Shown: piece after piece, positions 28,111 to 36,831 of the stretch
Layout: each line of letters opens with the position of its first letter
How positions within the stretch are numbered: the stretch's first letter is position 1
Assembly (NCBI RefSeq): GCF_011751745.2
Contig: NZ_CP061170.1
Location: 2,356,001 to 2,420,000 of the forward strand
DNA length: 64,000 nucleotides
Direction of reading: 5' to 3'
Source: Paramicrobacterium fandaimingii
GTDB lineage: Bacteria; Actinomycetota; Actinomycetes; Actinomycetales; Microbacteriaceae
Notes under the pieces: model-generated
What the model was told of the DNA's origin: nothing
Database searches by the model: none
What the model saw: only the letters and a program-made list of their open reading frames with translations
Position numbers and translations under genes: made by a program

Positions 28111-28194
28111 GTGCCGGGAGGAGGGTACTGTGCCCGCACGAGGGCACTTTGGGGAAATCGCCCTCGTGCCGGCACTCTGTCCTCCTCCCGGCAC
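28111..28194. repeat. 84-bp imperfect palindrome
   Basis: Outer arms GTGCCGGGAGGAGG (28111-28124) and CCTCCTCCCGGCAC (28181-28194) pair perfectly over 14 bp. After a mismatched section the inner arms GCACGAGGGC and GCCCTCGTGC pair perfectly around a 14-nt loop containing ACTTTGGGG. It lies in the 278-bp gap 27969-28246 between two minus-strand genes. There is no T tract, so terminator function is unlikely. Confidence 0.88.
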
Positions 28195-28246
28195 GAGCAG
28201 GCAACGGGATGCCGTGACGGGCCAGCTTCCCGCAATTCGACGACGC

Positions 28247-28717
28247 TCAGAACGAGCCGAGCGCCGTGCGCGGAGCGCCATCGAGCGCGAGGGTGTCGAG
28301 CACGGTGAGCAGCTGCCGTTCCTCGTAGCGGAAGTGGCTCTCCATGATCGCGGCGATGCCTTCCATGTGGCGGCGCAGTTCAGCGGGGCTCGCCGCCCTC
28401 TCGACAGCATCCGTCAATCCGGCCATCAGGTGGGCGATCATCGAGTGATCCTGCTCGAGCCTGCGCAGCGTGCCACGCAGTTCCGGATGCTCCGCGGCAA
28501 TCGTCGGGAACAGCTCACGATCTTCGGCCTCGTGGTGCCCGGTGAGCGCCACGCAGAACCCGTGGCAGAACAGCAGCAGATCTCGGGCTGCCGGTTCCGC
28601 CTACTCCGCGTCATCGAGCGACGCGGTCGTCACTCGCAACGCTTTGCGCAACCGCTCATGCACGGAACGCAGCTCGTGGCTCCAGGCGACGAACCTGGCT
28701 TTCTCGCCCTCAGTCAC
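28247..28717 (-). pseudogene. Hemerythrin-domain protein interrupted by a TAG codon
   Basis: Read from the GTG at 28717, the frame gives ARFVAWSHELRSVHERLRKA, then TTASLDDAE, a TAG stop at 28601-28603, and continues in the same frame with AEPAARDLLLFCHGFCVAL and GHHEAEDRELFPTIAAEHP. Both parts match one hemerythrin HHE four-helix bundle with His/Glu metal ligands, intact length about 156 aa. There is no frameshift, only the single stop. Possible explanations are a recent nonsense mutation, a sequencing error, or readthrough. The part after the stop could also start at a GTG at 28552, but it would lack helix 1. Confidence 0.85.
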
Positions 28718-28883
28718 GTGAGGGCGAAGGGAACGATGAGAACATCATGCTCCTTCGGGATTCGGCGCCTCCATGCCTGACACTTCTCTGCCACCGGCAC
28801 GCGACGCTGCAGCCGAGCATAGCGAATCGAACTCCGCAACAGAACCTTCGCCGCGCACCACAGAGTGCGATGATGGGCGAACG

Positions 28884-30038
28884 ATGATCTCCGCTCGACA
28901 CCTCAGCCCCGCTGCCGTGACGGCACTTGCCGTTCTCGCGCTCACCGGGTGTGCCGCTGCGGTGACGTCAGACTCCACGGGCACGCCGACCCGCACCGCT
29001 CCCACGACAACGGCATCGCCGACGCCCAGCGTGCACGACCCCCTGGCATCGATGACGCTTGAGCAGAAGGTTGCCCAGCTCTTCATGGTGGGAACGCCCG
29101 TCGATGATGTCAACGCTACGACGCTCGCCGCCGTCGCCGAAGACGGCGTTGGCGGGCTCTTTCTGCACGGCCGCTCGATGGCCGGTGTTGATGCGACAGC
29201 CACGCTTGTCAGCCAGTTCACCGACGCCTCGGCATCGTCGCTGCCCCTCTGGGTCGCGACGGATCAAGAGGGTGGCACCGTGCAGGTGCTTCGCGGGCCT
29301 GGCTTCGACGACATTCCGTCTGCTCTCGAACAGGGAGCAATGACCCCAGACGACCTGCGGGCCTCGGCCGTCACCTGGGCCACGCAGCTCGCGCAGGCGG
29401 GCATCACGATGAATCTCGCCCCGGTCGCCGATATTGTTCCCCCGCAGAATGCGGCGCAGAACCCGCCAATCGGCGCTCTCGACCGCCAGTACGGCGGCGA
29501 CGAACGCGCGGTGGCGGCTGGAGCGGGAGCGTTTGCCGCGGGAATGCGGGATGCCGGAGTGATGCCGACCATCAAGCACTTCCCCGGGCTTGGCTCTGTG
29601 ACAGACAACACTGATTTTTCGTCCGGGGTCGTTGACACCGTGGTGACGGCAGACGGGCCGGACGTCAGCGTCTATCGCACGCTTCTCGGAGAAGGAGCCG
29701 CTGTCGTCATGATGTCAACGGCAATCTATGCTCACATCGATCCGGATGCCCCCGCAGCATTCTCCCCGAAGGCCATCGCGCTGCTCCGCGACGATCTGGG
29801 CTTCACGGGAGTCATCACCACAGACGACCTCAGTGCGGCGGCACAGGTCTCGTCGTGGTCACCGGCTGATCGAGCAACGAAAGCGATCGACGCCGGCGTC
29901 GATCTTCTGCTCGTCTCCAGTGATCCCTCTGTCTATCCCGCGATGCGCGACGCCGTGCTGAAGCGAGCGCAGAACGACCCGGCCTTCGCGGCGAAGGTCG
30001 ATGATGCCGCCCACCGCATCGCAGCAGCAAAGCAGTAG
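28884..30038 (+). CDS. Glycoside hydrolase family 3 lipoprotein (NagZ-like)
   Basis: 384 aa from the ATG at 28884. Lipoprotein signal with lipobox LTGC, a Thr-rich linker, then a GH3 catalytic barrel with DQEGGTV, KHFPGLGSVTDNTD and ITTDDLSAAA. The aspartate in TDDL is the expected nucleophile. NagZ enzymes carry a His-Asp dyad in the KHFPGxG...D(S/T)H loop; here the His is replaced (DNTD), so the acid/base differs or the substrate is not the usual N-acetylglucosaminide. The protein would act outside the membrane, perhaps in cell-wall sugar turnover. Adjacent to the broken hemerythrin gene on the opposite strand. Confidence 0.85.
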   Translation: MISARHLSPAAVTALAVLALTGCAAAVTSDSTGTPTRTAPTTTASPTPSVHDPLASMTLEQKVAQLFMVGTPVDDVNATTLAAVAEDGVGGLFLHGRSMAGVDATATLVSQFTDASASSLPLWVATDQEGGTVQVLRGPGFDDIPSALEQGAMTPDDLRASAVTWATQLAQAGITMNLAPVADIVPPQNAAQNPPIGALDRQYGGDERAVAAGAGAFAAGMRDAGVMPTIKHFPGLGSVTDNTDFSSGVVDTVVTADGPDVSVYRTLLGEGAAVVMMSTAIYAHIDPDAPAAFSPKAIALLRDDLGFTGVITTDDLSAAAQVSSWSPADRATKAIDAGVDLLLVSSDPSVYPAMRDAVLKRAQNDPAFAAKVDDAAHRIAAAKQ

Positions 30039-30077
30039 TCGCCCGGCTCTGCAACGGGCTCTGCGCGCGGGCCAGCA

Positions 30078-30548
30078 CTACGCGTAAGCGAGAACCAGCT
30101 CCACCTCAACGGGCGAGTCGAGGGGAAGCACGGCGACGCCGACGGCGGAGCGAGCGTGAACGCCGGCATCCCCGAAGACCTCACCGAGCAGTTCGCTTGC
30201 ACCGTTGATCACGCCAGGCTGCCCCGTGAATGCCGGGTCGGAGGCGACAAAGCCGACAACCTTGACAATGCGCGTCACCCGATCAAGCGACCCGATCACG
30301 CTCTCGGCAGCCGCAAGCGCGTTCAGCGCACTCTGCCGTGCGTATTCCTTGGCATCGGATGCCGGAACGAGTCCGTGCCCATCCCCGACCTTCCCCGTCG
30401 CCGGGAGGTCGCCGCCCACAAACGGCAGCTGCCCCGAGGTGTACAGCACACCATCGTTCTCGATGGCCGGCACGTACGCGGCGACGGGAGCGGCCACGGC
30501 CGGCAGCTCGAGGCCGAGTTCTGCAAGACGATCAGCGATCCGGCCCAT
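30078..30548 (-). CDS. RidA/YjgF-family protein
   Basis: 156 aa. Members hydrolyse reactive enamine/imine intermediates or have related small-molecule roles. The typical region GVLYTSGQLPFVGGDL is at about 33-48, and VKVVGFVASDPAF plus the C-terminal beta strand VEVELVLAY complete the chorismate-mutase-like trimer fold. The canonical catalytic Arg near residue 105 (RxxV pattern) is not obvious, so it may belong to a non-archetypal Rid subgroup. Its ATG overlaps the stop of the upstream DUF4177 gene (TGATG). Confidence 0.88.
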   Translation of the reverse strand: MGRIADRLAELGLELPAVAAPVAAYVPAIENDGVLYTSGQLPFVGGDLPATGKVGDGHGLVPASDAKEYARQSALNALAAAESVIGSLDRVTRIVKVVGFVASDPAFTGQPGVINGASELLGEVFGDAGVHARSAVGVAVLPLDSPVEVELVLAYA

Positions 30549-30706
30549 CAGGCGTCGTCAATCTCTCGCTTCAGGTAGGCGACGAGCCCACCTTCCGGGC
30601 CGGTCACGACCTGCACGAGTTCCCAGCCTTCGCTGCCCCAGTTGTTGAGGATTGCCGACGTGTTGTGCACGATCAGCGGTGTGGTCAGGTACTCCCACTT
30701 GGTCAT
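30548..30706 (-). CDS. DUF4177-like small protein
   Basis: 52 aa from the ATG at 30706, placed 5 nt after GGAG. The sequence MTKWEYLTTPLIVHN...NNWGSEGWELVQVV has the WEY and GWELV elements of the DUF4177 family. The function is unknown. It is translationally coupled to the RidA gene and divergent from the penicillin-binding protein. Confidence 0.8.
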   Translation of the reverse strand: MTKWEYLTTPLIVHNTSAILNNWGSEGWELVQVVTGPEGGLVAYLKREIDDA

Positions 30707-30805
30707 GTGGCTCCTTCGTCTGGGGCTGATATTCTCAGGCAACAATCCGGTTAAAAACGCATGGGCGTAGGGTGTTTTTCAGAATCGTCACTTAGCATCA
30801 ATCTT

Positions 30806-33376
30806 ATGCCTGAACAGAAACGAACGGCTAGAGGCGTGGTCGGAGGCCTTCTCGGCTTCATCGGTCTCAGCGCCGCAGCCGGAGTTCTCGTCACTGCCAC
30901 TGTCACTCCCGCGCTTGCCGTCACCGGCATCACGGCAAACAGTGCAATTGGCGTCTTCGACGACCTCCCCGAGTACCTCGAGATCACTCCCCTCATGGAG
31001 AAGTCGAACATCTATGCCAAAGACGGCGACAAAAACGTGCTGCTCGCAAGCTTCTACGAGCAGAACCGTGTCGAGGTTCAGTGGGACGAGATTTCGCAAT
31101 ATCTGAAGGATGCCGCCGTCGCGACGGAGGACAACCGGTATTACGAGCACGGCGGCATCGATCTCACGGGTACGCTTCGCGCCATCGTCTCAAACCAGCT
31201 CGGCGAAGACACGCAGGGCGGTTCCTCGATCACTCAGCAGTATGTGAAGAACGTGCGCATTCAGAAGTGCGAGAGCGAGACCGACACCAAGGAAGAGCTC
31301 TCGAAGTGCTACGACGAGGTGGCGGGCGTGCACTACTCGCGCAAGCTCAAAGAGATGCGCTACGCGATCGGCCTCGAGAAGGAATACTCGAAGGACGAGA
31401 TTCTGCGCGGCTACCTCAACATCTCTGGTTTTGGCGGCGTGATCTACGGCGTCGAGTCGGCAGCCAACTACTACTTCGGCACGAGCGCGAAGGACGTCAC
31501 GCTCGCGCAGGCAGCGACCCTGATGGGCATCGTCAACAACCCGAACCTGCTGCGCATCGACAAGCCGGATAACCCGGATAACGGCGAAGAGAACGGGTAC
31601 GCGCTGACGAAGAAGCGACGCGACGTCGTGCTCGTCGCGATGAAGCACTACGGCAAGATCACCGACGAGCAGTACGAAGAGGCGGTCAATACAGAGATCA
31701 AGCCGAACATCACCGCGCCGAAGGGCGGGTGTGCCGCGGCAGGTTCCAATGCGTACTTCTGCGACTATGTCACCCAGGTGATCTCAGAGAACGAAGCATT
31801 CGGCGACACGAAGCCTGAACGCGTCTCACTGCTGAAGCGCGGTGGCCTCGACATCTACACGAGCCTCGACCTGCGACTGCAGAAGACCGAGGCAGATTCC
31901 CTGCACGCCGCGGTTCCCTCGCACGAAGACGGCATGAAGCTCGGCGGCACGGCGACATCGATCGAGCCCGGCACCGGGCGCATCCTCGCGATGGTGCAGA
32001 ATACCGCGTACTCCAACAACCCTGAGAAGGGCGCGGGCTACACCGTCGTGAATTACAACACCGACAAGACCTACGGCGGGTCAAGCGGTTTCCAGCCGGG
32101 ATCGACGTGGAAGACGATGGTTCTCGTCGAGTGGCTTCTGCAGGGGCATTCGACGCAGGAGATCGTGAATGCAACCCGACGTGACTTCCATTATCAGACG
32201 TGCAATGGGCCGGTCGCATGGGCACCCGGTCCGAAGAACGCCGGAGATGGCGGTGGAATGCCCGGCGGCATGTACTCGGTGCAGCGCGGAACGACGCAGT
32301 CCATCAACACCGTATTCGCTGCCATGGGTGAGAAACTCGACATATGCGATGTCAACAAGACGGCCGTGGCACTCGGCGCGCACGCCGCAAATGGCGACGA
32401 GCTGCAAGCCAACGCCTCGTCTCTCATCGGTTCGGGAAGCACGATTGCCCCGCTCTCGATGGCGAACGCGTACGCCACGCTGGCCGCCGGAGGAAAGCAC
32501 TGCGAGCCTCGTGCCATCGACAAGATCGTGAAGGCCGACGGTTCTGAAATGGAGGTCCCGGGCACGTCCTGCGACCAGGCAATTCCCGAGAATGTCGCGG
32601 CAACCGCCGTGCAGTCTCTGACTCAGGTCATGACACAGGGCACGGGCCGCGCGGGCAACCCGTACGCTGGTCCGGTCTTCGGCAAGACCGGAACGACGGA
32701 TGCTTACAAGGACACCTGGCTCGCCACCTCGACGACCGAGGTTGCCAACGCCGTGTGGGTCGGTAACCTCAATAGCACGAACTTCACGCCGATGAATCAC
32801 AAGTATCTCAACGGTGCGCCGGCGCACCGGATCAAGTTCGGCCTCACGCAAGAGATCGTCCGGAAGACGTTCGAGCTCTACGGCGGCAATGATTTCCCCG
32901 CCGCCGACAAGGACCTCACGCGGCGCATCCTCAAGGACGTTCCCGACGTCGTCGGGCAGTCCGTCGAAGAAGCGACCCAGAGTCTGAAGGATGCCGGCTT
33001 CACGGTCAGCGTTGCCGATGAGCAGGTCGACTCGACGATCGAGGCCGGCAAGGTGGCGAGCACGGATCCGGCTGGGGGCGCCCGCGTCAATAGCGGCTCG
33101 ACGGTCACGATCTCGGTCAGCAACGGCGAGGGCAGGGAAGTGCCCGACGTGGTCGGCGAATCGTACGATGCCGCCAAGAACAAACTGGAGAGCGCCGGAT
33201 TCACAGTGAAGAAGGCCGGATCGTGCGAGCCGGGCGGAGAGAAAGACACCGTCGCCGCCCAAGATCCGGGCGCGGGCGAGACAAGCGGCGATGGCTCGAC
33301 AGTGAATGTCACCGTCTATTGCGGCGACACGGGCGATAAGGGCAAAGGAAACGGCAAGGGCAACGACGATGACTGA
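30806..33376 (+). CDS. Bifunctional class A penicillin-binding protein with PASTA domains
   Basis: 856 aa from the ATG at 30806 (no clear ribosome site; TAGCAT 7 nt upstream suggests a leaderless transcript). Polymerises and cross-links peptidoglycan. After one N-terminal membrane helix, the GT51 domain has catalytic Glu108 (ATEDNRYYEHGG), GGSSITQQYVKN and RGYLNISGFGG. The transpeptidase domain has S433-T-W-K436, S499-I-N501 and K627-T-G-T630. Two PASTA repeats (about 711-773 and 778-839) and an acidic Gly/Lys tail follow. It matches the PonA type of actinobacteria. The phosphoesterase gene follows after 2 bp. Confidence 0.96.
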   Translation: MPEQKRTARGVVGGLLGFIGLSAAAGVLVTATVTPALAVTGITANSAIGVFDDLPEYLEITPLMEKSNIYAKDGDKNVLLASFYEQNRVEVQWDEISQYLKDAAVATEDNRYYEHGGIDLTGTLRAIVSNQLGEDTQGGSSITQQYVKNVRIQKCESETDTKEELSKCYDEVAGVHYSRKLKEMRYAIGLEKEYSKDEILRGYLNISGFGGVIYGVESAANYYFGTSAKDVTLAQAATLMGIVNNPNLLRIDKPDNPDNGEENGYALTKKRRDVVLVAMKHYGKITDEQYEEAVNTEIKPNITAPKGGCAAAGSNAYFCDYVTQVISENEAFGDTKPERVSLLKRGGLDIYTSLDLRLQKTEADSLHAAVPSHEDGMKLGGTATSIEPGTGRILAMVQNTAYSNNPEKGAGYTVVNYNTDKTYGGSSGFQPGSTWKTMVLVEWLLQGHSTQEIVNATRRDFHYQTCNGPVAWAPGPKNAGDGGGMPGGMYSVQRGTTQSINTVFAAMGEKLDICDVNKTAVALGAHAANGDELQANASSLIGSGSTIAPLSMANAYATLAAGGKHCEPRAIDKIVKADGSEMEVPGTSCDQAIPENVAATAVQSLTQVMTQGTGRAGNPYAGPVFGKTGTTDAYKDTWLATSTTEVANAVWVGNLNSTNFTPMNHKYLNGAPAHRIKFGLTQEIVRKTFELYGGNDFPAADKDLTRRILKDVPDVVGQSVEEATQSLKDAGFTVSVADEQVDSTIEAGKVASTDPAGGARVNSGSTVTISVSNGEGREVPDVVGESYDAAKNKLESAGFTVKKAGSCEPGGEKDTVAAQDPGAGETSGDGSTVNVTVYCGDTGDKGKGNGKGNDDD

Positions 33377-33378
33377 CT

Positions 33379-34341
33379 ATGAGTAGACGCACCGTCGGTC
33401 TGGTCAGCGGTCTGCTCGGAACGGCAGCGACAGTCGCCGCCGGAGCATTCGCGTGGGGGTCCCTCATTGAACGGCGTCTGTTCACGTTGCGCACCGAGAC
33501 GGTTCCTGTGCTCCCTCCGGGTGCCGAGCCGATTCGCGTGCTGCACATCTCAGACCTGCACATGGCACCGTGGCAGCGAGACAAGCAGCGTTGGGTTGCC
33601 GAGCTCGTCGCGCTGAAGCCGGATCTCGTCGTTCTGACGGGGGACAATCTCGGCCATGAAGATGGCCTGATCGGCATCCGTCGAGCCCTTGACACCTTTC
33701 GCGGAATTCCCGGCGTGCAGGTGCACGGCTCGAACGACTATTACGGTCCGATGCGCAAGAACTGGCTTCGGTACTTCGAGCGGTCACGCGGCGGCATCCC
33801 ACCGCGCTCCCCCAACCTCGATACGGCTGCGATGGATCGGTTCTTCACCGAGACGCTGCGGTGGAAAGACCTGAACAACGCGGTGACGAGCCTCGAGGTG
33901 AACGGGACAACGCTCGACTTCTTCGGTGTCGACGACCCGCACATTCACCGCGACCGTCTCGACGTGCTCACGGGGCTCATCGATGATCTGCGCGATGATC
34001 AAACCTCAGACGACGGCAGCGACGTCTCACGCCACGTAACGCTCGGCGTCGCTCACGCGCCATACCAGCGTGTGCTCAACGCATTTGTGACGCACGGCGC
34101 GCAGATGATCTTTGCCGGGCATACGCATGGCGGTCAAGTGTGCGTTCCGGGCTACGGCGCACTCGTCACCAATTGCGATATCCCACGCAAGAAAGTGAAG
34201 GGGCTCTCGGTGTGGACGCACGCTCTGCGCTCGTCGTTCCTCAACGTTTCGGCTGGCCTGGGAACGTCGATCTACGCGCCCGTGCGCTTCGCGTGTCGCC
34301 CCGAGGCGACGCTCATCACGCTCGTCGCCGCCCAAATCTGA
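33379..34341 (+). CDS. Metallophosphoesterase
   Basis: 320 aa, membrane-anchored by an N-terminal helix (about 6-26). Metal-binding motifs of the calcineurin-like fold are DLHMAPW (DxH), LTGDN (GDN), HGSND (replacing GNHD/E) and AGHTHGGQ (GHTH). The C-terminus resembles YaeI-type phosphodiesterases acting on lipid or cell-wall substrates. The GNHD to GSND change is unusual. It follows the penicillin-binding protein by 2 bp and is surely co-transcribed, which fits a role in envelope metabolism. Confidence 0.9.
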   Translation: MSRRTVGLVSGLLGTAATVAAGAFAWGSLIERRLFTLRTETVPVLPPGAEPIRVLHISDLHMAPWQRDKQRWVAELVALKPDLVVLTGDNLGHEDGLIGIRRALDTFRGIPGVQVHGSNDYYGPMRKNWLRYFERSRGGIPPRSPNLDTAAMDRFFTETLRWKDLNNAVTSLEVNGTTLDFFGVDDPHIHRDRLDVLTGLIDDLRDDQTSDDGSDVSRHVTLGVAHAPYQRVLNAFVTHGAQMIFAGHTHGGQVCVPGYGALVTNCDIPRKKVKGLSVWTHALRSSFLNVSAGLGTSIYAPVRFACRPEATLITLVAAQI

Positions 34342-34385
34342 CGAGAGGCGCGCCAACACCGACAGCCACGCCGCTCTGACGAGGT

Positions 34386-35012
34386 TCAGTCGTTCGCGAG
34401 CGCCCGTGCGGCGATGTCCTGGTGGGCAAGGCGGCGCAGGGCAACGAGGATCGGCTCGTACAGCGCCGTGCCGAGCACGCTGTACTCGATTGTCGCGCTC
34501 GGGTCCGCGTCTGCCTGCGGCAGGTGCGAGATGTCGAATTCGGCAACCATGCGCGCCGCACGTGAGTACACCTCAAGGCGTTCGCGAGACATCGGCACAC
34601 CGGTTCCCTCGATCGCGCCGAGCGAACGTTCGAGCTGACCTGTCGCGGCATAGCGTGCGTCGTAGGTCCAGCCGAGGCTCTCGATGATCTCGCGGGCCTT
34701 CGGGTAGTCATCAGCATCCGTCTCCCCGTCTGCCGCGTATGGCGGAAGGGAATCCACTGCCTTGCCCAGTGTGGCGAACATGTCGTCGCCCGGATTGTCG
34801 ATGAGCTCAAAGATGCGCTTCACCTTGGCGATGGGTAGGCCGACGACGTCGACGAGTGCCCGAATCAAGCGCAGACGAGCGATGTGGGCATCGCCGTAAT
34901 CCGCTTGGCGGGCTCCGAGAATCTCCCCCGCGGGCAGAAGCCCCTCGCGCAGGTAGTACTTGATGCTGGCTACCGAGACGCTCGTCTCGTGTGACAGTTC
35001 AGAGATTCTCAT
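34386..35012 (-). CDS. MerR-family transcriptional regulator
   Basis: 208 aa from the ATG at 35012 with AAGGGG 5 nt upstream. The N-terminal winged helix is recognisable (MRISELSHETSVSVASIKYYLREGLLP), followed by the MerR dimerisation helix and a large C-terminal effector domain of unknown ligand. No cysteine metal site is apparent. It is divergent from a small membrane protein gene with which it shares the operator region, so that gene is the likely target. Confidence 0.87.
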   Translation of the reverse strand: MRISELSHETSVSVASIKYYLREGLLPAGEILGARQADYGDAHIARLRLIRALVDVVGLPIAKVKRIFELIDNPGDDMFATLGKAVDSLPPYAADGETDADDYPKAREIIESLGWTYDARYAATGQLERSLGAIEGTGVPMSRERLEVYSRAARMVAEFDISHLPQADADPSATIEYSVLGTALYEPILVALRRLAHQDIAARALAND

Positions 35013-35021
35013 GATCACCCC

Positions 35022-35069
35022 TTGTGCTAGATAGTATCAGTATCTACTATTGGATATCGTCACTATCTA
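35022..35069. promoter_or_regulatory. Shared MerR operator/promoter region
   Basis: TAGATAGT (35028-35035) and ACTATCTA (35062-35069) form an 8-bp inverted repeat, and TAGATA-7-TATCTA (35028-35046) lies inside it. For the plus-strand gene a candidate promoter is TTGTGC (35022-35027) and TACTAT (35045-35050) with a 17-bp spacer. The nested arrangement fits a MerR-type dimer site. No experiment supports it. Confidence 0.5.
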
Positions 35070-35085
35070 ACACGGGGAGTTACAG

Positions 35086-35499
35086 ATGTTTTCGTCATCA
35101 ATGACCATCACCGCCGGTGTCGTGCTGCTCACGGTGATCGGCATCGCATACGGCGGCACGTTCATGCTGCGCGTCGTCACGGGAAGGCAGGGAGCGAACG
35201 ATCTGCAGAAATCGTTCTTTCGCGCGGGGCATGCCCACGCGGGAATGCTCGTCACCCTTGGGCTCATTGTCGGGCTCGTCATGAGCGCGGCCGACGTCGG
35301 CCCGCTGGGTGACCGCATTGCGGGCGGGGTGCTCTCGACGGCACTCTTGATTCCGGGCGGCTTCTTCTTCTCGGTGATCGGCCGAGACCCCACGAAGCCG
35401 AATCGGTGGATTGCGCTGATCTGGCTCGGAGCAGCCCTGCTGACGGTATCGCTGCTTGCCGGCGGCATCCTGTTAATCGTCACAGGCACGGCCGGGTGA
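35086..35499 (+). CDS. Small four-helix membrane protein
   Basis: 137 aa with four hydrophobic segments (about 6-28, 47-66, 78-98 and 108-133). GGGAG is 7 nt before the ATG. No family was recognised. A histidine pair in the second segment (GHAHAGM) is conspicuous and could bind metal, but this is inference. It is controlled, in all likelihood, by the divergent MerR gene. It is followed by 54 bp without features before the convergent ABC permease. Confidence 0.75.
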   Translation: MFSSSMTITAGVVLLTVIGIAYGGTFMLRVVTGRQGANDLQKSFFRAGHAHAGMLVTLGLIVGLVMSAADVGPLGDRIAGGVLSTALLIPGGFFFSVIGRDPTKPNRWIALIWLGAALLTVSLLAGGILLIVTGTAG

Positions 35500-35553
35500 G
35501 CGACGACGACCGCCATCGCCTCTGCGCGTTCATGCTAACCTGCTCCCCCGCGC

Positions 35554-36831
35554 CTACGCTTGGCCGTGCGACGCGCGGGCCCTGCGCGAGAGCGCATCGA
35601 TGATCACGGCGAGCAGCAACACGGCACCCGTGACCATGAAGCGCACCGAAGAGTCGAGGCTGAGCAACGTGAGACCGTTGAAGATCGACTGAATCACGAA
35701 GATTCCGAGAAGCGCCGACCACGCGTGTCCTCGACCGCCGAACAGGCTCGTGCCACCGATCACGGCAGCAGCGATTGCCGTCAAGTTCGTGGTGCCGCCA
35801 CCGCTGGAGATGCTCGCGGCTGTCAGTCGGGCCGCCGCGAGCAGCCCGCCGAGAGTCGCAAGCGTGGTCCCCACCATCAGCGCTGAAATATAGATCGCTT
35901 TAACGTTGATTCCCGCACGGCGAGCGGCCTCGACGTTTCCGCCGACGGCGTAGATCCACCGACCCCAGCGGGTCCGGTTCAGAAGAAAGCCGACAAGTGC
36001 GCTCAGCGCGATGAACAGGAGGAACGTCACGCCGATGCCGCGGTCGGTCGCCAAGTAGGTGATGGCGACGACGGCCACGAGAAGAATGACCACTGCCTTG
36101 ATGATCGTGAGAGACAGCGCGACGCTCGAAAGCCCGGCCTTCACACGGCGCTGAGCCTTGCGCACGTCCGAGATGATGATGCCGATGACCGTGAGACCGG
36201 TGATGGTGTACGCAACCCATGGCGGAAGGAACGTCGATGTTGCCATTTGGACGATCCACGACGAGAACGGAATGTTGACAGTTCCGGTCGGCCCCAAGAT
36301 CCACAGCTGGAGTCCGAGGAACCCGAGCAGTCCGGCAAGCGTGATCACAAATGTCGGAACCCCGAACCGGGTGTAAAGGTACCCGTAGAAGAAGCCGATG
36401 AGCGCACCGAGAGCCAAGGCCGCGAGCAAGGAGAGCCAGATCGGCCAGTTCATCTGCACGAACGTCACGCCGAGCACTGCCGATGCCACGCCGCTGAGAG
36501 AGCCAACGGACAGGTCGATCTGTGCGACGAGAAGCACAACGACGACACCGAGTGCGATGGTCCCGAGAGCTGCGCACTGCAATGTGAGGTTTACCAGGTT
36601 GTCTGCCGAGAGAAACTTGGAGTTGAGAAGCTGAAAGACGATCCAGATCAGGATGAGCCCGGCCACGATCGGGAGGGACCCGAGATTTCCCGCGCGTATC
36701 CGCTTTCCGAATGCGCGGATCGCGCCGGCGATTCCCTCCTGTCGGATGATTCGCTCGTCCTGCATGTCCATTGCCACGGACGTGGGTTCGGAGTTGTCCG
36801 TCGCCTGGGCGGCCGATGTGTGGTCACTCAT
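35554..36831 (-). CDS. Sugar ABC transporter permease (XylH/FrcC type)
   Basis: 425 aa with about ten transmembrane helices. Family landmarks are LLNSKFLSADNLVNLTLQ, VAQIDLSVGS, and GGNVEAARRAGINVK near residue 310, typical of ribose/xylose-type CUT2 importers. It is the last gene of a ROK-regulated importer and overlaps the ATPase gene end by 8 nt. The exact sugar is uncertain; xylose or a related pentose is likely from the gene order and the ROK regulator. Confidence 0.9.
   Translation of the reverse strand: MSDHTSAAQATDNSEPTSVAMDMQDERIIRQEGIAGAIRAFGKRIRAGNLGSLPIVAGLILIWIVFQLLNSKFLSADNLVNLTLQCAALGTIALGVVVVLLVAQIDLSVGSLSGVASAVLGVTFVQMNWPIWLSLLAALALGALIGFFYGYLYTRFGVPTFVITLAGLLGFLGLQLWILGPTGTVNIPFSSWIVQMATSTFLPPWVAYTITGLTVIGIIISDVRKAQRRVKAGLSSVALSLTIIKAVVILLVAVVAITYLATDRGIGVTFLLFIALSALVGFLLNRTRWGRWIYAVGGNVEAARRAGINVKAIYISALMVGTTLATLGGLLAAARLTAASISSGGGTTNLTAIAAAVIGGTSLFGGRGHAWSALLGIFVIQSIFNGLTLLSLDSSVRFMVTGAVLLLAVIIDALSRRARASHGQA

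Noticed and set aside
28247..28552. Short intact hemerythrin gene starting at the GTG at 28552
   Set aside because: The product would lack the first helix and first His; the conserved sequence continues in frame upstream through the TAG.
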